Shown: piece after piece, positions 1 to 7,220 of the stretch
Numbering within the stretch: the stretch's first letter is position 1
Layout: each line of letters starts with the position of its first letter
Origin: Actinomycetes bacterium
Lineage (GTDB): Bacteria; Actinomycetota; Actinomycetes; Actinomycetales; Cellulomonadaceae
Reading direction: 5' to 3'
DNA: 8,545 nucleotides
Assembly: GCA_023388235.1 (NCBI GenBank)
Contig: JAEWGQ010000002.1
Coordinates: forward strand, 1-8,545
Notes under the pieces: generated by a model
The model's input: only the letters and a program-made list of their open reading frames with translations
What the model was told of the DNA's origin: nothing
Databases searched by the model: none
Made by a program: the position numbers and the translations under genes

Positions 1-188
1 CCACCCCGCCGCGCGCGCAGCGGCGCGGGCGCCCGGTGGCGCCGGACGACGACCCCGAGTTCCTGCGCCGGCTGGACCAGGAGCGCATCCGCCGCGAGCG
101 GGAGCGCCGCGCCGGCGGGGACCGGCAGGGCGGGGACGAGCCGCGCCCGTCGGACGGCGACGTGCCCGACGGCGGCGCGCGAGGCTGA
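1..188 (+). CDS. C-terminal tail of a PLDc_N-type small membrane protein (partial)
   Basis: The frame is open from the window edge to a TGA at 186-188, giving 61 visible residues. The tail contains APDDDPEFLRRLDQERIR followed by a charged Arg/Glu helix and a disordered Gly/Asp end. Small actinobacterial proteins with an N-terminal PLDc_N (phospholipase D nuclease N-terminal-like, two-helix) membrane domain commonly end with a 'VAPDDDPEFL' segment and a charged helix, and they occur near cytochrome c or menaquinone genes. The membrane part would lie left of the window, so the family call rests only on this tail. The gene converges on ccsB. No enzymatic role can be assigned, because the PLDc_N module lacks the phospholipase HKD catalytic motif. 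Confidence 0.6.
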   Translation, partial: TPPRAQRRGRPVAPDDDPEFLRRLDQERIRRERERRAGGDRQGGDEPRPSDGDVPDGGARG

Positions 189-206
189 CGCGCGCCGACC
201 GGGCTG

Positions 207-235
207 ACCCGGGCCGACCCGGAGGCCGACCGGGT
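207..235. terminator. GC-rich repeat/hairpin between convergent genes
   Basis: Degenerate 10-bp GACCCGG-type units run from about 197 to 245. Within them ACCCGG (217-222) and CCGGGT (230-235) can form a 6-bp stem with a 7-nt loop, and another ACCCGG lies at 207-212. The hairpin sits between two convergent genes, where a terminator is expected, but no T-run follows, so factor-independent termination is uncertain. Confidence 0.3.
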
Positions 236-249
236 GCGGGACCGGGACG

Positions 250-265
250 GAGCCCCGCGGGGCTC
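250..265. terminator. 16-bp perfect palindrome overlapping the ccsB stop codon
   Basis: GAGCCCCGCGGGGCTC is a perfect palindrome. It can fold as a 6-bp stem around a CGCG loop in either transcript. It overlaps the first two bases (264-265) of the ccsB stop triplet on the plus strand. It lies at the 3' end of the minus-strand ccs operon and faces the gene ending at 188, so it could act as a bidirectional end signal. There is no U-tract. Confidence 0.35.
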
Positions 266-1361
266 AGAGCCCGGAGTACGAGTGCTTGCCGCTGACGAAG
301 AGGTTCACGACGGTGAAGTTCGCCAGCACCACGGCGTACCCGACGTAGACGAAGTACGCCGCCCGGCGCCCCGCCCAGCCGCGCGTCGTCCGGGCGTGCA
401 GGTACGCCGCGTACACGACCCAGGCGACGAACGTGCCGACCTCCTTGGGGTCCCAGCCCCAGTACCGGCCCCAGGCCTGCTCCGCCCAGATCGCGCCGCC
501 GATGAGCGTCAGGGTCCACAGCACGAAGCCGATGGCGTTCAACCGGAACGACAGGGCCTCGAGCTGGCGCGCCGACGGCACGGTGCGCAGCCACGACCAC
601 GACGGGCCCGTGATGCGCCAGCGGGCGAACGAGCGGCGGACGCGGTCCGCGTACCGCCAGGGCGTCACCAGGTGGGAGCGGCCGGTCTCGCGGCTGTCCT
701 GCAGCACCTGGAGCACGGCCGTCGCGAAGGCCACGGTGAAGATGCCGGTCGCGATGATCGCGACGCCGACGTGGATGACCAGCCAGTAGTCCTGGAGGGC
801 CGGCTGCACCTCGTCGGCCTGCACGTAGAACGCGTTGAGGCCGAGCACGAGCGCGAGCACGCCGATGCCCATGACGACGACGCCGAGGAACGGGATGACC
901 CGCCGGCGCTGCACGACGGCGAGCACCCCGGCGGCGACCAGCGTCCCGACCAGGGTGAACTCGTACATGTTGGCGGTGGGCCACCGGCCGGCGGCCACGC
1001 CGCGCAGCACGATGCCCGCGAACAGCAGCGCGAGCCCGAGCGCGGTGGTCGACCTCGCGATGCCGGTGACCCGCGGGGACGCCGCGAGCGGGGCGTCGTC
1101 GGCCGGCTCGTGCGCGACGGGGGCGGGGTCGGCGTCGGAGTCGGCGGGGACGACCAGGGACGGACCGCCCGCACCGACCGCCTCGCGGGTCAGCGCTCGG
1201 GCCTGCCGCGCGGCGGCGACCTTCGCGGCGCGCTCGGCGCGGTGCTCGCGCGAGGCGGCGTCGGCCACCCGGGCGAGCGCGACCGAGTAGGCCACGAGCG
1301 CGATCGTGAACGCGGTCGCCGCCCCCCACACGAGCAGGGTGCTGATGTCGCCGAGCGGCAT
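264..1361 (-). CDS. ccsB: Cytochrome c biogenesis protein CcsB (System II heme handling/ligation)
   Basis: A 365-residue polytopic membrane protein of the CcsA/CcsB/ResC family. With ResB it forms the System II synthase that moves heme out and attaches it to apocytochrome c cysteines. The diagnostic tryptophan-rich motif WGRYWGWDPKE lies at residues 297-307 after a hydrophobic helix. The family's P..NMYEF segment is at 128-135, and candidate heme-ligand histidines are H197, H322 and H360. Residues 32-100 form an Ala/Arg-rich cytoplasmic linker between the first and second helices. I prefer the ATG at 1361: GGAAGGTGG lies just upstream at suitable spacing, whereas the GTG at 1370 directly abuts that purine run. 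It is the last gene of the ccs operon, 18 bp after resB. Family assignment is firm. Note that names for this subunit vary (CcsA, CcsB, ResC). Confidence 0.95.
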   Translation of the reverse strand: MPLGDISTLLVWGAATAFTIALVAYSVALARVADAASREHRAERAAKVAAARQARALTREAVGAGGPSLVVPADSDADPAPVAHEPADDAPLAASPRVTGIARSTTALGLALLFAGIVLRGVAAGRWPTANMYEFTLVGTLVAAGVLAVVQRRRVIPFLGVVVMGIGVLALVLGLNAFYVQADEVQPALQDYWLVIHVGVAIIATGIFTVAFATAVLQVLQDSRETGRSHLVTPWRYADRVRRSFARWRITGPSWSWLRTVPSARQLEALSFRLNAIGFVLWTLTLIGGAIWAEQAWGRYWGWDPKEVGTFVAWVVYAAYLHARTTRGWAGRRAAYFVYVGYAVVLANFTVVNLFVSGKHSYSGL

Positions 1362-1379
1362 GTCCTCCACCTTCCGGGG

Positions 1380-3131
<1,752 letters not shown>

Positions 3132-3132
3132 C

Positions 3133-4059
3133 TCACACCGCCGGGACGAAGGGCTCGGCACCGGTGAGCAGGCCCTGCAGCCAGCTCGCCCAGGTGGACC
3201 ACAGGCCGGTGACCAGCGCGACGCCGAGCAGGATCAGCAGACCGCCCCCGACGCGCATGACGGCGAGCCGGTGCCGCGCGAGCCAGTCCAGCGCCCGCCG
3301 GCTGCGCTGCACCCCGAGGGCGACGGCCACGAACGGCAGCCCGAGGCCCACGCAGAACGCCAGCGCCAGCAGCGCACCGCGGCCGGGCGACCCGCCGTCG
3401 AGCGACAGCAGCAGGATCGCGGCGAGCGTCGGGCCGATGCACGGGGTCCAGCCGATGCCGAACGTCACGCCCAGCACCGGCGCCCCCCACAGGCCGGCGC
3501 GCGGCGCGACCAGGGTGCGGCGGTCCTGCTGCAGGAACGGCACCAGGCCGAGGAACGCCAGGCCCATCACGATCACCAGCACGCCCAGCACGCGCGACAG
3601 CGGGTCCTGCCAGCGCAGCAGGAACGACCCGAGCGTGCCCGCCAGCGAGCCGTACGCCAGGAACACCGCGGTGAAGCCGGCGACGAACAGCAGGACGCCG
3701 AGCACGAGGCGGCCGCGGGACGGCGCGGCGGAGGCGGCCGGGCCGTGCGGGGCCGGGCGGTCCGCGGCGGGCGTGCCGGGGGCCGCGGACGAGGCGGGCG
3801 CGGTGGCGGTCAGCGCCGGCTGGGCCGGCAGGTGCGCGGCGAGGTCCAGCGGGGCGCCGGTGGCGGCGGGGACGCGGGTGCGCCGGGGCGCGGTGGCCGC
3901 CGACATCCCGCCCAGGTACCCGACGTAGGCCGGGACCAGCGGCAGGACGCACGGCGACGCGAACGACACCAGGCCGGCGAGCAGCGCGACGGGCACGGCG
4001 GCCAGCAGCGAGCCGGACACCGCGGCCTGCGCGAACGCGTCCCCGACGCCGGCGACCAT
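3133..4059 (-). CDS. ccdA: CcdA/DsbD-type thiol-disulfide electron transporter
   Basis: A 308-residue polytopic protein of the CcdA family, which passes electrons from cytoplasmic thioredoxin across the membrane to an extracytoplasmic thioredoxin-like partner. The two redox cysteines are in the expected helix contexts: C37 in FASPCVLPLVPAY and C207 in GIGWTPCIGP. Six hydrophobic segments are visible. Residues 53-114 form an Ala/Pro/Thr-rich insert between helices 1 and 2, making the protein longer than compact CcdAs of roughly 220-250 residues. ATG 4059 overlaps the upstream TGA by one base (TGATG). A GTG at 4062, giving a 4-bp GTGA overlap, is nearly as good; GAGG sits 7 nt before that GTG. 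The gene lies between the thioredoxin lipoprotein and resB, the classic System II order. The frame stays open further upstream to about 4593, but that part is antisense-like Arg-rich shadow. Confidence 0.93.
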   Translation of the reverse strand: MVAGVGDAFAQAAVSGSLLAAVPVALLAGLVSFASPCVLPLVPAYVGYLGGMSAATAPRRTRVPAATGAPLDLAAHLPAQPALTATAPASSAAPGTPAADRPAPHGPAASAAPSRGRLVLGVLLFVAGFTAVFLAYGSLAGTLGSFLLRWQDPLSRVLGVLVIVMGLAFLGLVPFLQQDRRTLVAPRAGLWGAPVLGVTFGIGWTPCIGPTLAAILLLSLDGGSPGRGALLALAFCVGLGLPFVAVALGVQRSRRALDWLARHRLAVMRVGGGLLILLGVALVTGLWSTWASWLQGLLTGAEPFVPAV

Positions 4060-4655
4060 CACGCGTCGCCCTCGGCCAGCACCTCGTCGACGAGGGCGCG
4101 CAGGGTGGACCCGTCCGCGAGCCCGACGACCCGCGCGGCGACCTTGCCGTCGCGGTCGAGCACGACGGTCGTCGGCGTCGCCTGGATCGGCACGACCCCC
4201 TGCAGCGCGGCGACGGCGGACTTCTCCCGGTCGTCGATGCTCGGGTACGGGACGTCGAACGTCTCCTGGAACGACTCCGCGGTGCCCGCGTCGTCCACGC
4301 CGTTGATGCCCAGCACGCGCACGCCCTGGTCGGCGTAGTCGTCCGCGAGCGCCACCAGGTCCGGGGCCTCCGCGCGGCACGGCGGGCACTGCGCGTACCA
4401 GGTGTTGAGCACGACGACGTCGCCCCGCCAGTCCGCGATGTCCACGGCCTGCCCGGCGAAGTCGGTGCCGGCGATCGCCACGGGGCCCTGGCGGTCGCCG
4501 GTCTCCCACTGGCTGACGGTGCCGTCCCCGGACACGTAGCCCTGGTCGGCGACGTCGTCGCCCGCGGTGCCCGCGGCGTCCCCGCCGGAGCACGCCGCGA
4601 GCAGCCCCGCGACCGCCAGCGCGGCCGCGATCCCCCGGGCCCGGCGGGTGGTCAT
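4059..4655 (-). CDS. TlpA/ResA-like thioredoxin lipoprotein
   Basis: A 198-residue exported thioredoxin-fold protein. The signal peptide has a twin-Arg-like MTTRRARG start, a hydrophobic stretch (residues 8-19) and a lipobox LAAC ending at C22, so it is predicted to be a lipid-anchored extracytoplasmic protein. The TlpA/ResA domain spans about 55-195. The catalytic motif is C90-P-P-C93, in NTWYAQCPPCRAEAPD, and the conserved cis-Pro is P161 in QATPTTVV. The likely role is to reduce the apocytochrome CXXCH disulfide before heme attachment, using electrons from CcdA, the next gene. ATG 4655 overlaps the phosphatase TGA as ATGA (4 bp), the tight coupling that fixes the start. The frame is open further upstream, but those residues are Arg/Pro-rich shadow. 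ResA-type function is inferred from family and position. Confidence 0.92.
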   Translation of the reverse strand: MTTRRARGIAAALAVAGLLAACSGGDAAGTAGDDVADQGYVSGDGTVSQWETGDRQGPVAIAGTDFAGQAVDIADWRGDVVVLNTWYAQCPPCRAEAPDLVALADDYADQGVRVLGINGVDDAGTAESFQETFDVPYPSIDDREKSAVAALQGVVPIQATPTTVVLDRDGKVAARVVGLADGSTLRALVDEVLAEGDA

Positions 4656-5308
4656 GCCCCCGCCACGGCGGACGCGCCGGGCAGCAGGTCGGCGGCCGGC
4701 TCCGTGTACCCGATGCGCACCAGGCGGTCGTCCTCGTAGACGAGGCTGGTCAGCGAGGCGAGCGAGCACTGCCGGCGGCGGGGGTCGTGCCACAGCCGGC
4801 GGTCCTCCAGCGCGAGCCGGGTCACCCAGATCGGCAGCTGGTGGCTGACCAGCACCGCCTCGTGGCCGCGCGCGGCCTCCCGGGCGCGGTCGACGACGCC
4901 GAGCACCCGGGCCACCTGCTCGCGGTACGGCTCGCCCCACGACGGCCGGAACGGGTTGACCAGCAGCGGCCAGTGCCGCGGGTGGCGCAGCGAGCCGTCC
5001 CCGACGCCGAACGTCAGGCCCTGGAACGCGTTCTCCGCCTCGAGCAGGCCCTCGTCCGTGGTGATCGGCAGGTCCAGCGCGGCGGCGAGCGGCGCGGCGG
5101 TCTCCTGGGCGCGCTGCAGCGGCGAGGCCACCAGCACGGTGACGTCGCGGCGCGGGGCGTCCAGGTCCCCCGCGAGGTGGGCGGCGACCCGCTCGGCCAT
5201 CTGCTGCCCGCGCTCGGACAGGTGGTAACCGGGCAGGCGCCCGTAGAGCACGCCGGTGGGGTTGTGCACCTCGCCGTGCCGCATCAGGTGGATCGTGGTG
5301 GCGACCAT
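4652..5308 (-). CDS. Histidine phosphatase superfamily (phosphoglycerate mutase-like) protein
   Basis: A 218-residue branch-1 histidine phosphatase. The phosphohistidine motif is R10-H11-G12-E13 near the N-terminus, the second active-site arginine lies in SPLQRAQET (62-70), and the second histidine is H156 in VLVSHQLP. No signal peptide or membrane helix is visible, so it is cytoplasmic. The substrate is unknown; mutase activity should not be assumed. A phosphatase of this family stands at the same place, directly before tlpA-ccdA-resB-ccsB, in other actinobacteria (the Rv0525-Rv0529 block of Mycobacterium tuberculosis is the example I recall), suggesting a link to heme or cytochrome c supply that I cannot define. 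ATG 5308 is the first good start. The upstream sequence lacks a strong Shine-Dalgarno. It is the first gene of the ccs operon, 117 bp after the marR stop. Confidence 0.9.
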   Translation of the reverse strand: MVATTIHLMRHGEVHNPTGVLYGRLPGYHLSERGQQMAERVAAHLAGDLDAPRRDVTVLVASPLQRAQETAAPLAAALDLPITTDEGLLEAENAFQGLTFGVGDGSLRHPRHWPLLVNPFRPSWGEPYREQVARVLGVVDRAREAARGHEAVLVSHQLPIWVTRLALEDRRLWHDPRRRQCSLASLTSLVYEDDRLVRIGYTEPAADLLPGASAVAGA

Positions 5309-5425
5309 GGGGTCAGTCTCGCAAACGCGGCTGGGTGGTCGCGCCGCGTCCTGGCCGCTGGTGCCGCTGGATACGTCGCGGACGCTGCTCCGGCGCGCCG
5401 CCCGGTGCGCCGCCCGGGTGCGCCG
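5309..5425. other. Spacer between marR and the ccs operon, with 12-13-bp tandem repeat
   Basis: On the minus strand, right after the marR stop, GGCGCACCCGGGC, GGCGCACCGGGC and GGCGCGCCGG follow one another (plus 5391-5425), ending in the perfect palindrome CGGCGCGCCG (5391-5400). This could slow or end marR transcription. The rest, up to the phosphatase start, shows no convincing -35/-10 pair, so whether the ccs operon has its own promoter or reads through from marR is unresolved. Confidence 0.45.
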
Positions 5426-5935
5426 TCAGCCCTGCGCGGACTCCTCGAGCGCCGCCGCGCAGCCGGCCTGCAGCGCCGCGCCCACCGCGGCCATCGCGTC
5501 GCCGAGGGCCTGCATCTGGTCGGGGCTGAGCACGTCCACGAGGCGCGCGCGCACCGACTCGACGTGCGCGGGCGCCGCAGCGACCAGCCGCTGCCACCCC
5601 GCCTCGGTCATGGTGCAGTTCACACCGCGGGCGTCCTCCAGGCAGGGCGCCCGCTCCACCAGGCCCGCGGACTCCATGCGGCGCACGGTGTGCGTCAGGC
5701 GGCTGCGCGAGTGCGCGAGCTCACCGGCGAGCTCCGACATCCGCAGGGTGCGGCCGGGCGCCTCGGAGAGCCGGACGAGCACCTCGTACTCGCCGAGCGA
5801 CAGGCCCGTCGCCTCCTCCAGGTCGTGCGCCAGCACGTCCAGCAGCCGCGCCGTCCCGTCGCGGTACGCCCGCCACGCGCGCTGCTCGTCCGCCGTCAGC
5901 CAGCGGACCTCCTCCTGCGTCTGCGTCGTGCCCAT
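5426..5935 (-). CDS. MarR-family winged-helix transcriptional regulator
   Basis: A 169-residue MarR-family protein. The N-terminus RWLTADEQRAWRAYRDGTARLL is typical of actinobacterial MarR proteins. The winged helix-turn-helix occupies about 55-118, with MSELAGELAHSRSRLTHTVRRME as helix-turn-recognition helix and a wing around LEDARGVNCTMTEAG. The C-terminal helices (120-165) would form the dimer interface. Cysteines are C98, C107 and C159. C98 and C107 flank the wing and might sense thiol state, but that is speculation. ATG 5935 is chosen because GGGGAGG lies 6 nt upstream. An in-frame ATG at 5995 and a TTG at 6043 have weaker contexts and would add an Ala-rich or Arg-rich extension. It is divergent from the YceI gene; the shared spacer carries dyad half-sites, so it probably represses that gene and itself. 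The ligand is unknown. Confidence 0.92.
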   Translation of the reverse strand: MGTTQTQEEVRWLTADEQRAWRAYRDGTARLLDVLAHDLEEATGLSLGEYEVLVRLSEAPGRTLRMSELAGELAHSRSRLTHTVRRMESAGLVERAPCLEDARGVNCTMTEAGWQRLVAAAPAHVESVRARLVDVLSPDQMQALGDAMAAVGAALQAGCAAALEESAQG

Positions 5936-6008
5936 CGCCGTCCTCCCCTGGTGCGCCGTGCCTGCCGCTGCCGCACTGTGACGTCGGTCGCTCATCGTTC
6001 CACAGGTG

Positions 6009-6037
6009 TTGCGCCGTCGTCCGCAGTGTAGTAGAAA
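6009..6037 (+). promoter_or_regulatory. Candidate promoter for the YceI gene
   Basis: TTGCGC (6009-6014) and TAGAAA (6032-6037) are separated by exactly 17 bp, a plausible -35/-10 pair for a housekeeping sigma factor with partial consensus matches (3/6 and 4/6). Transcription would begin near 6044, inside the first operator half-site, leaving a leader of roughly 42 nt that carries the ribosome site. Confidence 0.45.
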
Positions 6038-6039
6038 TC

Positions 6040-6067
6040 TCAACTAACCGCAGTTGACGCTTCAACT
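6040..6067. promoter_or_regulatory. Probable MarR operator: three alternating TCAACT/AGTTGA half-sites
   Basis: TCAACT (6040-6045), AGTTGA (6052-6057) and TCAACT (6062-6067) form two overlapping perfect dyads that share the middle half-site, with 6-bp and 4-bp spacers. TTGAA/TTCAA-type dyads are common MarR-family operators. The site lies in the divergent spacer between marR and the YceI gene, downstream of the candidate -10 and upstream of the Shine-Dalgarno, a position suited to repression. Binding itself is inferred. Confidence 0.65.
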
Positions 6068-6074
6068 TCTCAGC

Positions 6075-6080
6075 AGGAGG
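6075..6080 (+). promoter_or_regulatory. Ribosome binding site of the YceI gene
   Basis: AGGAGG, a full Shine-Dalgarno consensus, sits 5 nt before ATG 6086. This fixes the start and suggests strong translation. Confidence 0.9.
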
Positions 6081-6085
6081 CACTC

Positions 6086-6640
6086 ATGTCCGTCACCACG
6101 CTCCCCACGGGTCTCACCGCCGGCACCTGGGCCATCGACCCCTCGCACACCGAGGCGTCCTTCACCGTCCGCCACGCGGGCATCTCGAAGGTCCGCGGGA
6201 CCGTCGCGGTCACCTCCGGCGCGATCACCGTCGCGGACGACCTCACGCTCTCCGCCGTCACCGCGACGCTCGACCCGTCGACCATCAACACCAACGACGC
6301 GGGCCGCGACGGGCACCTCAAGTCCGCCGACTTCTTCGACGTCGAGACCTTCGGCGAGTGGACGTTCACCTCCACCGCCGTGACCGCCGACGGCGAGGAC
6401 TACGTCGTGACCGGCGACCTCACCATCCACGGCGTGACCCGCTCCGTCGAGCTGGCCGTCGAGTTCGGCGGCGCCGCCACCGACCCGTTCGGCAACCAGC
6501 GCGCCGGCTTCTCCGCCACCACGACGATCTCCCGCAAGGACTTCGGCATCACCTGGAACGCGGCCCTCGAGGCCGGCGGCGTCCTCGTGAGCGACAAGGT
6601 CGTCATCACCCTCGAGGTCTCGGCCATCAAGCAGGCCTGA
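6086..6640 (+). CDS. YceI-family polyisoprenoid-binding (lipocalin-like) protein
   Basis: A 184-residue YceI-domain protein covering nearly the whole chain. Family landmarks are W15-AIDPSHT-EASFTVRH (15-30), the RDGHLKSADFFD segment (74-85), DLTIHGVTRSV (111-121) and SRKDFGITWN (149-158). YceI proteins fold as an eight-stranded barrel that binds long isoprenoids such as quinone precursors or polyprenyl chains. Unlike E. coli YceI, no signal peptide is visible: the chain starts MSVTTLPTGL and goes straight into the domain. A cytoplasmic location is therefore likely, as in many actinobacterial homologues. It is transcribed alone, divergent from the MarR gene that probably controls it, and ends at a strong terminator. 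Menaquinone or another isoprenoid is a reasonable ligand guess given the respiratory neighbourhood; the sequence does not prove it. Confidence 0.95.
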   Translation: MSVTTLPTGLTAGTWAIDPSHTEASFTVRHAGISKVRGTVAVTSGAITVADDLTLSAVTATLDPSTINTNDAGRDGHLKSADFFDVETFGEWTFTSTAVTADGEDYVVTGDLTIHGVTRSVELAVEFGGAATDPFGNQRAGFSATTTISRKDFGITWNAALEAGGVLVSDKVVITLEVSAIKQA

Positions 6641-6653
6641 CCTCCCGCACGCC

Positions 6654-6704
6654 CGGAGGGCCCGACCGCGCACCCCCTGCCGCGGCCGGGCCCTCCGTCT
6701 GTCT
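6654..6704 (+). terminator. Strong hairpin terminator after the YceI gene
   Basis: CGGAGGGCCCG (6654-6664) pairs perfectly with CGGGCCCTCCG (6687-6697). One mismatch follows, and then CCGCG (6666-6670) pairs with CGCGG (6681-6685), closing a 10-nt loop. TCTGTCT follows. It begins 13 bp after the yceI stop. This is the clearest factor-independent-style terminator in the window. Confidence 0.85.
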
Positions 6705-6716
6705 GCGGTGCACCGC
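6705..6716. repeat. 12-bp perfect palindrome GCGGTGCACCGC
   Basis: A perfect palindrome immediately after the terminator tail. It shares its GTGCAC centre with another 12-bp palindrome at 8169-8180. It could be a dimer-protein site or chance in GC-rich DNA. Confidence 0.4.
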
Positions 6717-6740
6717 CCCGGCCCGGCGCCGCCCGCGCGC

Positions 6741-7022
6741 ATGACCCCGCGCCTCCGCGTCGGAGGCTCCGAACGGCCATCGGGGTGGTCCACGGACCAC
6801 CGCGATGGCGCGCGGACACCACCGCCGCCGGTCGGAGCCTCCGAACGGGGGCGTGGGGGCACCTGTGTCGGAGAGGCCCTGGGCGCCGACGAGCACGGCC
6901 TCCCGCGGAGCCGCATCTGGGAGTACGTCGACGCGCTGAACGCCGCCGACGAGGTCGAGAAGGTGCTCGGCGGGGCGCACACGCCGCCTGTCATCCTGCG
7001 CGACGAGCCAGACCCCTGTTGA
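6741..7022 (+). pseudogene. Possible truncated gene remnant, unknown function
   Basis: The plus frame ending at TGA 7020-7022 looks protein-like only in its last 50 or so codons: GEALGADEHGLPRSRIWEYV followed by DALNAADEVEKVLGG, an amphipathic helix. Third codon positions there are almost all G or C. The first part, from ATG 6741, runs through the palindromic element and reads as low-quality Arg/Pro/Gly sequence. No start codon with a Shine-Dalgarno is visible after the element. The simplest reading is the 3' remnant of a gene whose 5' part was lost or replaced by repeat DNA. A short genuine ORF is the alternative. I do not recognise the family. Confidence 0.3.
6760..6847. repeat. Nested palindromic element (REP/MITE-like)
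   Basis: TCGGAGGCTCCGA (6760-6772) and TCGGAGCCTCCGA (6832-6844) are exact reverse complements, and each is itself an odd palindrome. With the following AACG they are also direct repeats (15 of 16 identical). Between them GCCATCGGGGTGGTCC (6776-6791) pairs with 6794-6809 at 15 of 16 positions around a 2-nt loop. The whole unit could form a two-tier hairpin or cruciform of about 88 bp. It carries no transposase. It resembles interspersed palindromic elements of bacterial genomes, but copy number elsewhere cannot be seen here. Confidence 0.7.
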
Positions 7023-7220
7023 TCCGATCACTCAACAGTGAGGGACGGCTCCGCTCCGGGGCGCGTTCGACCGGGTCGGCCACTCCCCCACGATGACGAG
7101 CACCAGTCGATCGCGAGGTCGCAGGTGCGGTGTCCGGGGCGGGCGCGCAGGCCACCAACACCCCGCCAGGAGCGCGAGCGGCAGGACGACGCGCACCGCG
7201 TGGGGCGCCCGCCGGTTCAC
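6991..7220 (-). pseudogene. Possible frameshifted small lipoprotein
   Basis: From GTG 7220, with GAGGG about 6-7 nt upstream, the frame reads MNRRAPHAVRVVLPLALLAG, a textbook positively charged then hydrophobic signal peptide. It then continues as an odd Cys-Trp-Trp-Pro/Arg sequence to a stop at 7032. The adjacent frame carries VLVACAPAPDTAPATS, a lipobox (LVAC) and mature start typical of actinobacterial lipoproteins, and stays open to 6991. Adding one G to the GGGG run (plus-strand CCCC at 7161-7164) would join them into LPLALLAGVLVACAPAPDTA. This suggests a one-base deletion in a decayed lipoprotein gene, or a sequencing error. Unshifted, LLAGC could itself serve as a lipobox in a 62-residue peptide. 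Short length makes chance possible. Confidence 0.35.
7016..7038. terminator. Hairpin between two convergent remnants
   Basis: CTGTTGA (7016-7022) pairs with TCAACAG (7032-7038), a 7-bp stem with a 9-nt loop. It overlaps the stop codon of the plus-strand remnant and that of the minus-strand frame ending at 7032. No T-run follows. Confidence 0.35.

Noticed and set aside
1362..1370. GTG 1370 as the ccsB start
   Set aside because: It would directly abut its only purine-rich ribosome site; ATG 1361 is correctly spaced.
4060..4593. Upstream extension of the ccdA frame
   Set aside because: It lies inside the thioredoxin lipoprotein gene in another frame and reads as Arg/Gly shadow; CcdA begins naturally at 4059 or 4062.
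5936..6043. Longer MarR start at TTG 6043 or ATG 5995
   Set aside because: Weak ribosome-site context and atypical N-terminal sequence; TTG 6043 would lie within the operator. ATG 5935 has GGGGAGG at good spacing.
6054..6059. TTGACG as the -35 box of the YceI gene
   Set aside because: A -10 at normal spacing would fall on the Shine-Dalgarno sequence, leaving no room for a leader. The TTGCGC/TAGAAA pair upstream fits better.
6627..7031. Minus-strand frame opposite the plus-strand remnant
   Set aside because: It crosses the yceI terminator and the palindromic element and has no recognisable motif; the opposite frame is more protein-like.
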